Assembly (NCBI GenBank): GCA_002989075.1
Contig: PSQN01000003.1
Coordinates: 124,001 to 188,000 of the forward strand
DNA length: 64,000 nucleotides
From: Arthonia radiata
Lineage: Eukaryota; Ascomycota; Arthoniomycetes; Arthoniales; Arthoniaceae
Reading direction: 5' to 3'
Position numbers and translations under genes: made by a program. Below are positions 31,740 through 41,352 of this stretch, piece by piece (positions within the stretch are counted from its first letter, which is position 1; each line of letters begins with the position of its first letter). The notes below the pieces were generated by a model. It saw only the letters and a program-made list of their open reading frames with translations, searched no databases and had not been told where the DNA came from.

Positions 31740-31840
31740 TCAAGCGCAAGAATATGCGCATCGATCACCGCCCTCACGCGAGACAGTTCGGTCCTTCACT
31801 GGCAGCTTCACAGCGTCAACGCACTTCAGCACACCCTTAA
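31541..31840 (+). CDS. Candidate small secreted protein (uncertain)
   Basis: From the ATG at 31541 the frame encodes 99 aa beginning MRLLLLAFSVAVVAIPVG, a textbook signal-peptide pattern (charged n-region, Leu/Val-rich h-region). The mature part has three cysteines, a KR pair, and a basic tail. The last 100 bp overlap the 3' end of member 8 on the other strand, which weakens the case. It could be a chance ORF, since the frame also extends upstream to 31466. No family recognised. Confidence 0.33.
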   Translation: MRLLLLAFSVAVVAIPVGVSHQASQWLLENQSTFPKSCAVKQINGITLCVPAQHSHTLEDDVCSLLVKRKNMRIDHRPHARQFGPSLAASQRQRTSAHP

Positions 31841-32294
31841 GCCTTGCCAGCGACGACATGAGTCCAGACACGCTGAACGAAGCTTCACGAAGTAGGTAAA
31901 GCCCGAAGTCGTCGACCTGTTTCTGCTCCCTCGTAAGCCGTTCCTGCACTTCCCCTCTATGCTGCCGCAGCCCCGCTCGCACCACCGCCAGCGCCTGCGT
32001 ACTCACGCTCGCCAGCGCCACGATCTCGCGCGTCATCTCACGGCAGCCAGTGATCTCCCTTGCGCAATGGATGTGCTTTTCGCCGGACTCCACGGCGTGG
32101 TAGTGGTAGATCTCGTGTCGCATACTGACGTTGAAGTGCTCTTCAAGCAGGGCTTGAACGCGGTACGCGATCACTTGGGGACCGCAATCTGGAAGGACGT
32201 GAGGCCAATTGTCTATCGACGTCTGTTGGTGCGATCGATTCCGTTTTGATCCAAGTGATGGAAAGTCCAAGTTGTGTATAAATGTGTTGTACAT
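31740..32294 (-). CDS. F-box-like small protein, island family member 8
   Basis: 184 aa from the ATG at 32294, chosen because the N-terminus then reads like members 9 and 10 (a short hydrophobic lead, then FPS, then basic residues); the frame itself runs up to 32426. Signature region LPDCGPQVIAYRVQALLEEHF, then TGCREMTREIVALASVSTQALAVVRAGL (central motif), HRGEVQERLTREQKQ helix, and the ending LKCVDAVKLPV. It belongs to the subgroup (8-11) with CxPQxIAxRLH in place of the VxDxI helix. Function unknown. Confidence 0.72.
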   Translation of the reverse strand: MYNTFIHNLDFPSLGSKRNRSHQQTSIDNWPHVLPDCGPQVIAYRVQALLEEHFNVSMRHEIYHYHAVESGEKHIHCAREITGCREMTREIVALASVSTQALAVVRAGLRQHRGEVQERLTREQKQVDDFGLYLLREASFSVSGLMSSLARLKGVLKCVDAVKLPVKDRTVSREGGDRCAYSCA

Positions 32295-32800
32295 ACTGAA
32301 GTATTCTCGAATGACGCAAGATTGTACAACAACAATGTGAGTTATAGTATATACAGACATTTGTAGTTCATTGCGCCCTCTTTTCTTTGAGGCTCCGCGA
32401 GCCAGCTGGAGGAAAGATTGCAACACTTGGAATCTGAACTTATGTTAAGTATTCGCCGAATGCGGCAATGGCTCATCAGCGCATGGGTGGTCAAAGAATT
32501 TGAAGGCATTGTCCGCAGGAAATTGCTAGCCCGACCAGAGTATACTCTAACGCCGTGGAATTTAGAGTATATCTGTAGTGATATTTGGTTTTTGGTGGAT
32601 GTCTTGATATGACTTGCCTCTGGAGCGTGCCGACTAGAGCAGCTAGCTTCCCGAAAAATAACGCACAAAAAGATGCGGGTTACAGCAACCTTGCCGCATG
32701 ATTGGCCGAATGTGGAGTTATCTTACTGTCTGTAGCTGCCGAACAACCCTAAATGAGAGAGGCAGTACGATTCTTGAAGAGCTCGCTCGTGGACACTCGG
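32295..32800. other. Intergenic, 506 bp
   Basis: Promoter of member 8 and 3' side of member 9. Slightly AT-rich. No gene supported. Confidence 0.4.
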
Positions 32801-33349
32801 CTACACTGTCTCTTCTCGCCCGTTCAAAGTAGGGAGCAGTATACCCTCGAGGCATATCAACGAGTTCTTCAACCGCTGATCCAATTCTATGTCTGGATAG
32901 GTGTAGACTCTGGAAATCCAACGCTGTTCTGACCGATCGACCCTATTTGAAAACTTGGTCTCCTCGGCAGTAATCCGCTCGCGCAATTCCTGCTTATGGT
33001 ATGCCAGCCCCGCATGCACGATTTCCAAGGCCGTCTTGCTCGAGGACGCGAGCGCAAGGATCGCCTGGATGCTTTCCCTGCAACCAGGGAGTGCAGGTTT
33101 AATCCTCCACGGCATAGCGCGCAGGGCGTTGTGAAAGTCTGTATGGTGTTGTGAAGCTGTTTGACGCATGCTGGCTTCAAAATGCTTCATGAGTTGCGTA
33201 TGCAGATAATACACTGCCGTTTGCGGAGTGACGTGTTGCAGCTGCGCAGGAATCTGCGCGATGGGTTCTCGATCCTGCTGCTCGCGAGTACGATGTCTTC
33301 GCGGTTTGATGCTGGGGAAAAACACCGTGTTTGCTATCCCTTTCGTCAT
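32801..33349 (-). CDS. F-box-like small protein, island family member 9
   Basis: 182 aa, intronless. N-terminus ...VFFPSIKPRRHRTREQQ, then IPAQLQHVTPQTAVYYLHTQL and MKHFEASMRQ. The central segment is LPGCRESIQAILALASSSKTALEIVHAGL, then YHKQELRERITAEE (charged helix), and the C-terminus SLICLEGILLPTLNG. Co-linear over its whole length with members 8, 10 and 11. Function unknown. Confidence 0.74.
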   Translation of the reverse strand: MTKGIANTVFFPSIKPRRHRTREQQDREPIAQIPAQLQHVTPQTAVYYLHTQLMKHFEASMRQTASQHHTDFHNALRAMPWRIKPALPGCRESIQAILALASSSKTALEIVHAGLAYHKQELRERITAEETKFSNRVDRSEQRWISRVYTYPDIELDQRLKNSLICLEGILLPTLNGREETV

Positions 33350-33886
33350 CTTTCAATCCAGTAATCAGTAGTAAGTGTAACGTTGCGATCGACTGCTGAC
33401 TTGCTTGTCATGTCAACTTGAAAAGCAACATGAGTTTATGTACCGGAAAGCCGACAAAAAGGTGACAAGTTGAGCACTGCGATATTTGCAAATTGCGGTC
33501 AATACTTAGCGCGTCAGGTTGCGAATGTGGATCGGCCGCTGTATGTTCGCTGAACGGTGCGAGTGTCATACTGAACAGGTCATACTGAAAGGGGACCCAT
33601 GACTGGAGTATTTTTTGAATAACAAATGCTTGGATGTACTAGAACGGCTCCGGATGTAGACAAGTTATTCTTAGCAGGACCAGCAATCTGCGGGCCGTTG
33701 GTCTGTTTCGAATCAGAAACGTCGGCATTTTGGGGTTTTCCGCGAACAGTCTGGTAGCAGTTGGGGGTGATCTAGCACGTGTAAGTGCTCTTTCTGACTT
33801 CCATGCCGGCACTTCAGTGTTTTTAGACGCGTCGTCGTGTTACTTATTCGGTCCTTCGCAGCCAATCACCAGCCGGCGTACTCCAT
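33350..33886. other. Intergenic, 537 bp
   Basis: Spacer between members 9 and 10. Nothing recognised. Confidence 0.4.
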
Positions 33887-34468
33887 TCACAGCGCAGCAG
33901 AATACTCAGATCGATTTCGCTTTCCCGCCATCGCACGCGTATCTTTCTCGAAGATTGGGAGCCTCAAACTCATCTCCACGCAAGACATCGTATTCTTCAG
34001 CTTTGAGCCCGGCTTGAACCCCTCGGGATATACTCCTAGATATCTTTCCCAAATCCATTCCTGGGGCCGCATCTTCGCCTCCGCGTCCTCGGCCGCCTTC
34101 TCCTCGTCCACCATCCGCCCTAATTTCCCCAAGTGTCGCTTCAGTTCCTCCCGCGAAACCTCCAGCGCGACTTTGCTCGAGCGCGCAAGCTGCAGAATCG
34201 CGTACATGGAATCATAGCAGCCGGGGAGGGCGCGAGAGCGCACAGACCAGTTTGCAGGGTCGAGCCGGTCCAAGCATACGTGTAATGCGTCCGGCTGTGC
34301 CATCCCAGCGTTGTAGTGGGCTTGGAGCAGGGTGTGCAGACGACACGCTATGAATTGGGGTGTGCAGTCGCGAAGTTCAGGTGGAATGTCGCCGGGCTGA
34401 ATGGGTTCGCGTTCGGGCTGGGCGCGGATGCGCCGGCGGCGTGGGTCGAAAGATGGGAATCGCACCAT
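33887..34468 (-). CDS. F-box-like small protein, island family member 10
   Basis: 193 aa, intronless. MVRFPSFDPRRRRIRAQPER, then IPPELRDCTPQFIACRLHTL and LQAHYNAGM, the clearest statement of the subgroup signature. The central motif is LPGCYDSMYAILQLARSSKVALEV, then KRHLGKLGRMVDEEKAAED (coiled-coil-like) and KNTMSCVEMSLRLPIFE. Closest visible relative is the broken copy at 35006-35596. Confidence 0.75.
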   Translation of the reverse strand: MVRFPSFDPRRRRIRAQPEREPIQPGDIPPELRDCTPQFIACRLHTLLQAHYNAGMAQPDALHVCLDRLDPANWSVRSRALPGCYDSMYAILQLARSSKVALEVSREELKRHLGKLGRMVDEEKAAEDAEAKMRPQEWIWERYLGVYPEGFKPGSKLKNTMSCVEMSLRLPIFEKDTRAMAGKRNRSEYSAAL

Positions 34469-35005
34469 TTTCGCAGTGATGTGGGTAGGATATCAGTGTG
34501 CGTGTGTGCAGAACGACTCGCTTACTCTATCATCAATATCGTATCTTGAAGATGAGCAGAGAGTGCGGCACCGGGGAGTCGCTTATGAAGTTATCTTGAA
34601 GCAATAATACACGTGTTCCGAAGAGCCTTAGAGTGGTATACAGATCATAGATAGCTCGTTTGAATCGCTATTTTTCAAGGCCAGGTATTAGTCCGAAGCA
34701 TGCATTATGCCAGTGTTTTCTGAAGTACTTGCTTGTTCCTAACATACTTGCTCATTTCTGAAATACTTGCCTACTTCTAAGATATTAGGATAGGATTAAG
34801 TACTTAAAAGGGTCCATACCGTCTTCGAACAATTTTCTCCCAACATAGTGTCTTCTCCTTTTTTCTCATATTACTTAAATTTATTTACTCTATACTTGAG
34901 TAATAGTTTATTTATCATAAGATGTAGTTGATACTTTGTTGCTCTTTTAAATTCGGTTTATAGCGTTATCGCGAGTTCGCGCTAAGACAGGGAGTTCTGG
35001 CGCTC
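34469..35005. other. Intergenic, 537 bp, with AT-rich core
   Basis: Positions ~34690-34960 are far richer in A/T than the surroundings and include three degenerate ~20-bp repeats starting ACTTGC (34727-34790). This looks like a short RIP-damaged repeat remnant between members 10 and 11. Confidence 0.45.
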
Positions 35006-35596
35006 TCATTCGCTTAGCTGAAACATTCGGCGCTCCAGAAGCTGGCGCCGTGCCCGCACTGTCCGCCACTCTAGCTCTTTCTGCTTGTTGACGCTAGGCA
35101 CAAGGAACCACTCCACACACTCCATTAGGCTTTCCAGCCTCACCGTCCTTGTCCAATAACGCTCCATCAGCGCGTACAATTCCGTATGTTCCTGCTCCTT
35201 TGCCACCTTATACTCCGCATCAACCGAAGCTCTCAACTCACGCTTGTGCTGCTCAAGACCTTCACAAACCACGCTCAACGTGGATTTATTCGTCTGTGCC
35301 AGCGCCACTATCTCCTGTGCGGTGCCTTGACAGCCAGGGAGAGGGTGGATATCATCCGGTTCGTCGTCTCGCGCTCGGACTCGAGCATACAATCGTTAAT
35401 GCTAACGGTGATGCGTTGGATTTTACATGGCAGTATTGAAATGATCCTGAAGCAGGCGATGGAGGCGGCAGGCTATGAGCTGGGGACCGCAATCTCGGAG
35501 CTCGCGCGGCACTTCGGCCGGTTCAATGGGAGCACGTTCAGGCTGCTGGCGTATCCGCTTGCGGCTACGTAAGTCTATTGGGTTAGCCGGAGGCAT
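35006..35596 (-). pseudogene. F-box-like island family member 11, broken by three stops
   Basis: One continuous frame from the ATG at 35596 to the stop at 35006 spans 196 codons and aligns end to end with member 10: VPRELRDCGPQLIACRLHRL, LQDHFNTAM, later LPGCQGTAQEIVALAQTNK, HKRELRASVDAEYK, MECVEWFLVPSVNK. Three stops (TAA, TAG, TAA) lie within ~33 nt at about 35397-35430. Each would be a glutamine codon (CAA/CAG) before a C-to-T change, the outcome of RIP-type mutation at CpA. No intron with correct phase can remove them. Outside that stretch the frame is intact, so the damage seems recent or focal. Confidence 0.78.
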
Positions 35597-36252
35597 CTTG
35601 TACTGCTTGACACTGTCAGAGCTCTAGACTTTCGAGACTGATGCGTTTGAGCGGCGTAGACAAGTAGGCTGCTGATAGAGACTAGCAGCGTCGTATAACC
35701 AAAGCATAGAAGCTACTTACCTGGACTCAATGGTTGGGAAATGCATCTTGGTCGCGTCCATGCAATTCTGAGTATAATGGAATCAGAAGTCTGCTGACGG
35801 TGCTTACGATAAGCCTATGTTTTCACAGGAGATGATGCAGAAGACACGTGGATGGATGGACATCTTACCGAATAGGTAGTTTTTTGCCTTGGAAGCTCAG
35901 ACCCCAGAGAACACCTACACTGTGCAGTGTGTAGGGAAAGAAAAGCCAGCGAACCGGAAGAGAAAAGCACAGAGGTGTTCGGATGTACAATTTTCATCCC
36001 ATATTTAAATTTACGCCAAATTGTTAGTCTGCTCAAGAAATGCTGTACTCTCAACTCTCAACAACAGCAAGCACTTTTTCTTGTAGGTCCTTCCTGCTGC
36101 AACTTGGTTCAAATTCGTGTCACGTCCAAAAACCTCGCATCACACAAGAATCTAGGGTAGGTAAGCATGATCATCAAGAAGGAGTCAGGCAGCTTACCGC
36201 TATCAGCGCATTTAAAGAAACGTTGAAACCACGATTGGCGGACAGTCGCTTC
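35597..36252. other. Intergenic, 656 bp
   Basis: Divergent spacer between member 11 (minus) and member 12 (plus). No gene supported. Confidence 0.4.
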
Positions 36253-36780
36253 ATGTCAGAGCCATCTAAAGCGCAGTCCGACATGCCCGAGTCCTTTCGT
36301 ATGGACAGCCGCCACATAGGGCGCTTCATACCCTCGGAAATAGCATTCATGATCATCGCCGCCAGGTTGCAAACAGCTCTGAAAGACATGCGACGCCATA
36401 TCGGCCGAAGTTTCCGGACCATGCGACGGGAGAGGCAGCGTTTGCCATTAAGCTTGGACTATGGGAGCACAGTACGTGCTCTTGGCAGCACGTCGCCCCT
36501 CTTTTGTACTGGGGTCACGCGCCTTGTTCGGTCGCATCTTCAGGATGCTTCCAGGAGATTGCGCCGAGCCAAAGCTAAGCGAATGAAGGCATACCGTAAG
36601 GTTCGGCGTGATGGTACACAGCCTGATACTGCACAGATTGCCAGTAGAGGGCGCAGGAGAGTCAATGTGGAGACATATGCTGAAGTATTCGTTCGGTCAG
36701 CATTCATGATCTTGACCCAATTCTCTCTTTCTCCTGATGCCCCGATAAAGGATTGGGGTCAACCGAAGAATCATTCCTGA
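36253..36780 (+). CDS. F-box-like small protein, island family member 12 (divergent)
   Basis: 175 aa from the ATG at 36253; the frame extends upstream to 36040 without family features. FIPSEIAFMIIAARLQTALK aligns with the IPxEL..xIAxRLHxLL region of members 8-11. GVTRLVRSHLQDASRRLRRAK fits the central VVRAGLxxHxxEL part. The protein is very basic (Arg-rich) throughout. The C-terminal cysteine/IxLP ending of the family is not evident. It is the only plus-strand member of the right-hand group and the most diverged, so membership is less sure. Confidence 0.55.
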   Translation: MSEPSKAQSDMPESFRMDSRHIGRFIPSEIAFMIIAARLQTALKDMRRHIGRSFRTMRRERQRLPLSLDYGSTVRALGSTSPLFCTGVTRLVRSHLQDASRRLRRAKAKRMKAYRKVRRDGTQPDTAQIASRGRRRVNVETYAEVFVRSAFMILTQFSLSPDAPIKDWGQPKNHS

Positions 36781-37994
36781 TATATCTGTCGCTTCTAATC
36801 AGCTGCAGTACTGGCAAGGTTTGGCACCTGACCCTCAGGCACCAATGGATTGACTGAGCATGAAAGTGGAAGTCCCTAGACGCGCTTGCTGTAGCCTTCG
36901 TGCACTCCTCAAAGTAGTTTTCATTTACAGTCTAGGGGACCAGTCAACACACTCGGACGCGGACGCACACTTGAACGTGGACGCAGTGCTTGCTTCGTCT
37001 CTTCAAGAGTTGGCGGAACAGCGGAGAACAGTCAAGCTGCCGGCGCCTCTCGGATTTTGGCATTTGGAATCGGAACCTCTCGGCCAAAGCTTCTGTAAGA
37101 TTCACCCACCGCTAAGACTCACTCGTCCTGCAATCATGTGTCACAGTCAGCGCTTTCCTTTGCATGTTGAGTATCTGCGATGCTCATATCATACTCTATT
37201 TGATGGCGCGCCGCAGTCGGGCCGCTTGCGTGGCTTGAGTGAGTGCAATTTGTGTCTGAAACCTAACCGCATTGTTGCTGGACGACCTCGTCTATTCCTA
37301 TTTATCGGTTGTCCTAAAATCCTACGACGTGATCAGCTCACCTGTCTTTGTGCTAAGCATCTGCGTTGTTTATTCATTGCCCGGATTGATGGCGGACTGC
37401 AGCGAGGCCGCTGGCGTTGCTTGCGTAAGCGTAATTTCTGTCCGAAACTTTCCCCGTAGAGTTGCTGTACGATCTCCTCCACAACCAGGTCGCTTTTGCG
37501 CTGTTTTCTTCAAGGCGGTCAGCGCACTTAGTCCATACAGAGCGTCTATAGCTCTATCACATTACTGAATCGACACGTGCATGCAACCGGGCCGCTGTTG
37601 TTACTCGCATCGACTGAATCAGAAACTGCACCATCCCGTGTGACTGCTGTCAGTCTCGTCTACAGCCAAGTCTCTTTTGCGCTGATTGCTGCGAAGGCGA
37701 TCAACGCAGTCAATTAATGCTAAGCATTTGCAGCTCTTTCATATTACCGAATCCATCAGCGCTCTAAAGCCAGGCCGCTGGCGTAGCTCACAATAGCTGA
37801 ATCTGGATGTGTGATCGCTGTACAGTCTCGCCCGTGACTACGCCTTTCAGTACCTGGATTCTAAAGCAAAGTCAGCATACCCAAGTGCTTGTCAAATGAC
37901 GGGAAATTGAGGGAATTCGGCCACGCGGCCTCTTCGTGGAGTGAGCTCGGTATTGTTCATTCATGCCATACGCTCGAGCATTTGTCTATCCTAC
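36781..37994. other. Gene-poor stretch, 1.2 kb, mostly a degenerate tandem repeat
   Basis: Holds the ~185-bp tandem repeat (next entry). A 199-codon plus-strand frame (36860-37459) runs across repeat units and is Cys/Arg/Leu-rich without motifs, so it is not called as a gene. Confidence 0.5.
37085..37865 (+). repeat. Degenerate tandem repeat, about four units of ~185 bp
   Basis: A GGCCGCT core recurs at about 37221, 37407, 37591 and 37774, spacings 186, 184 and 183 bp. Each is preceded ~60 bp earlier by a version of ATCTGCG..GCTC...CAT and followed by AATTTCTG(T)..GAAAC-like sequence. Units differ by many substitutions. The repeat marks the boundary between the paralogue island and the core genes starting with the MYST acetyltransferase. 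Confidence 0.72.
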
Positions 37995-39694
37995 TTATGC
38001 ATCGTCCTTATCCTCTTCGAGCTCAACCGCTTCATCAGAGCCTTCGCTCTCGTCGTCTTGAGCCTCTTCCTCGCTCGAACTCGACTCGCCGGAGGAATCG
38101 TCGAACAACCACCCATTCGGCTCCAAAGCCTCACGGCTTGGATGTTTGAGCAAGTATTCCGTAAGTTCGTCACTGTTGATTACGAGCTTCTGTGCCTTGT
38201 CTATTGGGGTGTTAGCAAGTATTTTGGGACGTCGCGCCAGCGGATTGGCGTCCACGATCGGTATTTCATGGGTAATTGGGGTTTGTTGGTGCAGCTCGCA
38301 GCTATGTGGTAGCCGCCACTCCCGAATAGCTCGTTATCGATATATTGAGCGCAAGAATGCGCCAGCAACGGGGTGAGGTGGATATATGGATGTGAAGGGG
38401 GTGCACAAGCTGCTTACCGGCCTCGCCACTCTCGAGCAGCCCCTCGGCCCAGCCCATACGCTTCAGCGTGGCAATTACGTCTTCTGGCACGATCCAAGCA
38501 TCTTTAGCAACGTCTGAGATGCTTGGACAGTCGTCTTCGCCGCTCTTGAGATTGTCGGTCGTGAGTCGCAACAACGACTGACAAACAGCATTCGCCCAAT
38601 AGGCCTCGTAGGATTTACGGCCACTATCGGAAAGTGCTACAGCAGTTAGCATTGACCCATGACGGTGCGGACTGCAGCAAGGTCTGCCCTCGCCAGAAGA
38701 TCGCGCCGGAATACTCACGTCTCTCTGGCCCACCAAACCGGCCTTCGCGCTCTCCCAATACGTAGCTGGCCTGAATCAAGAGTTGCCCGATACCTTGTCC
38801 TTGCCACGGAGGGAATACCAGTATACAGGCGAGGCTGTTGTTGTCCCAGCTGTTCTTTTCCTTGCTGAAGTAGCCCACAATCCGATTTGGGATGTCCACC
38901 TCCTCGTCTTCTTGCTCGTCTGCTTGCTCGTCCTCCTGTGCTCGTTTTTTGCTGAACTTGTCATCCGCCACGTCGCCGGGCTTCGGTGGTGTCATCAGCA
39001 CCAGGACGTAGAACACGAACCCGCCAACGTCAAACCCCACACTTTTGCTTTCTACCCACAACTTGGAGAACAGGCTGAGATTCTGGCAGAAGAGCTTGTC
39101 CTTGTCGCCATCGATCTCATACAGAGCGTATCCAGGGGTCTGTCGCAGGACGAGGTCTCGATGCCAAGGCGGCGCCCGGGGGTTGGCAGTGGGCATGGTG
39201 ACCTTGTCGGGATGGTAGGGCATGCCGGTGCTCAGATAGACAATGCAACCCGGAGGTGCGTGAACGTGTTGACAACGGCCATCGACGTGATTCATGTAGG
39301 CATCGAGATATGGCGTATAGCGGAAGCACGTCTCACAGACGTAGAGTCGTTCGATGTGATTGCCGTGCTTGGCGATAGCTTTATTGGTAGGGGGAGCTGG
39401 CGAGGGTGAAGAGCGATTCACCAGGGGCTCTGAGGGTTCAGATTGGTCCGGCGGAGGGCCGAAGAGGATCTCCTGTCGAAAGAAGGAGGGATGCAGGGGG
39501 GTGATCTCATAGCTGCAGTACACAGCGGAGCCGACACTCACGCCGAGCTTCTCACGGTCCTTAGCAGGCATCGGCTTCGTCTCGGGGTCGTCATGATCAT
39601 ACTCTGTGCTATACTCGATTTCCAACTCCTGCCTCTTTTGATTATCGGGCTCCATCACGGCCGATGACTGCGTTCGCATACGCTTCTGTGACAT
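37995..39694 (-). CDS. MYST-family histone acetyltransferase
   Basis: Three exons, 38719-39694, 38418-38636 and 37995-38200 (976, 219, 206 nt), give 466 aa. The MYST zinc finger is YVCETCFRYTPYLDAYMNHV...C/H (~residues 116-145). The core has a conserved Cys in LACILVFP, the acetyl-CoA loop PPWQGQGIGQLLIQ (~298) and the GGPERPLSD segment with the catalytic Glu, created by splicing an 82 nt intron. The final exon, reached over a 217 nt intron (GTAAGC...CTAAC...CAATAG), supplies QKLVINSDELTEYLLKHP and an acidic Ser/Glu/Asp tail. It acetylates histone lysines, probably within a SAS- or NuA4-like complex; which orthologue (Sas2, Sas3 or Esa1 type) I cannot tell, though the lack of a chromodomain argues against Esa1. 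Confidence 0.92.
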
Positions 39695-40257
39695 GCTGTT
39701 GACTGGCGTAACGAGCGTAAGGGCAGCTGTGGCAGCCTAGCGGGGTGGTGTTGCGGGTTTCGCTCATGGCTTGAAGGAGGACAGGAGAGCTGACTGCTGA
39801 GGAGCAGCTTCGCGGAGTCGATATGGTTGTTCAGGCCATAGTTGAGTTTCCAATCCACCCTCGTAGGGAGAAAACGGTTAGATTGTAAAGGTATGGTAAA
39901 GGTGGGGTGTGCTGGAGCGATAGGAGTATGGTGGGCTGTGATGCCTGAGCGAGGCAGAAACTATACCCTTTTGGAGCAGGGTGTTGAGTCATACCCCTTT
40001 TCACGTCAAATCTGGGATCATGAAGTTATATTCAAACCACAATATTGAAGTTTAGTTCTGACTATAAATGTTCGCAAAGTGCGCTTACGTATAGTGGAAT
40101 GTAGTAAATTTGATCAACATGAGCGACGACAGCTGCAGCCAGACAGACGCCAGCTCTGTGAACGTAGTTGAATCTCTTGCCAATGTGATTACATTCATGA
40201 TTTCTCACTCCCATGGAAGACGCAGCTGTCTGCTTCATCTCTAGCAAGACTTTGTGA
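39695..40257. other. Intergenic, 563 bp
   Basis: MYST promoter and thioesterase 3' side, both minus strand. Nothing recognised. Confidence 0.45.
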
Positions 40258-41352
40258 CTAAAGCTTACTCTTACCCGAAGCTGCAAGGTTCCTCGTGTGA
40301 TCCCCACCCATGTTCAGCATCAGCCCGACCTGATTACTTGTCGCCACAATATCGCCCTCTTGATCCATCAGCACCACATCGGCATCCAGGCGGCCACCCT
40401 GAATCGTTTTTGTCGTCGCACGACAGTACATCCATTCGACCCCTTCTTCCGGCAGCTTCTTCTTAATCTCGAGATTCATCATGACGGTCGGATACGCGAG
40501 AGCCTGGCGACGCATATCGGGGTCATCGCTCTCGGCAGACACGTTGCCACAGCTCGTGGACGACGCTGCAGCTTTTGCTTGACGAATGACATCGTCGGCG
40601 AACGAAGGGTCCTCAATGAGATGCTCGCCGGTGCGTTGTTGCCAGTAGGCCTGGGCAAGCATGCCTGCGTGACTGCCGGGCGAACCGGGACGCCAGTTCT
40701 CGGGTGTCCGAGCGTAGTTGTCGACGAGGGAACCGAGCATGTCGGTGGTGATGTATAGGCCATGAGGCAACATGCGGAACCAATACTCCTGAATGTTGGG
40801 AGCATGAGGATAGCGTGGAGTCCAGCGCTCGGCGTGAAGGAAGTTCTTGGTAAGTGAGGTGGGCGACCAGGGGTATGTGAAGCGGATCCAGTGAGGGTCA
40901 CAATTCATTGCCATCTTCTCGAAGGACGCTGTTGCCGGTGATGGCGACAGATAGTTTGTGACCTTGAACGACGAACCAATGGCGAGCGACAGGTTGGTGT
41001 GAGATGCGTATGCAACAAACTTGTCCTTGCCCTTGTGCTGGACTGCTACGTGGACAACTGACGTGTTGCGCCCATGAGCCACATCTGTGATTTTGATCGT
41101 AGCCTGGCCGTCCGGAAGGCGGGCTACAAAGACGATTTGCATGCAGTAAGTGTCCGGATGGTTCAGCTTCTTGAGTGTGGTGGCAAAGTAGTGCTTGAGG
41201 GCAATCTGCAGCTGCGACGCGACAAAACCCCCATGAGCAGAGCCCCCGTGACCATGGTCAGGGTGCATGAATGCTTTGTAGGTGTTGGCATCGACACGCG
41301 TCACGCCGAGAGCGTCTGCGAGAGAGACGGGGTCCGAAGACTTGCTTTGCAT
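40258..41352 (-). CDS. Thioesterase-like hotdog-fold protein
   Basis: Intronless, 364 aa. The N-terminal hotdog half shows MHPDHGHGGSAHGGFVASQL, the TesB/4HBT_3-type HGG substrate motif, and VAYASHTNLSLAIG. The C-terminal half has GSLVDNYARTPENW, YPTVMMNLEIKKKLPEEGVE and VLMDQEGDIVATSNQ, a second hotdog with the typical D..G..VA.S.Q ending. Predicted to hydrolyse acyl-CoA thioesters; substrate unknown. There is no peroxisomal SKL ending, but the terminus ...KSKL resembles a type-1 peroxisomal targeting signal (SKL), so peroxisomal location is likely. Confidence 0.9.
   Translation of the reverse strand: MQSKSSDPVSLADALGVTRVDANTYKAFMHPDHGHGGSAHGGFVASQLQIALKHYFATTLKKLNHPDTYCMQIVFVARLPDGQATIKITDVAHGRNTSVVHVAVQHKGKDKFVAYASHTNLSLAIGSSFKVTNYLSPSPATASFEKMAMNCDPHWIRFTYPWSPTSLTKNFLHAERWTPRYPHAPNIQEYWFRMLPHGLYITTDMLGSLVDNYARTPENWRPGSPGSHAGMLAQAYWQQRTGEHLIEDPSFADDVIRQAKAAASSTSCGNVSAESDDPDMRRQALAYPTVMMNLEIKKKLPEEGVEWMYCRATTKTIQGGRLDADVVLMDQEGDIVATSNQVGLMLNMGGDHTRNLAASGKSKL

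Noticed and set aside
36860-37459. 199-codon plus-strand ORF
   Set aside because: Runs across two units of the ~185-bp tandem repeat; Cys/Arg/Leu-rich with no motif, so most likely a by-product of the repeat.
38201-38417. Alternative last exon of the MYST gene starting after CATAG near 38300
   Set aside because: It would give an early stop and lose the VINSDELTEYLLKHP segment. The acceptor CAATAG with CTAAC branch restores both frame and a family-like C-terminus.
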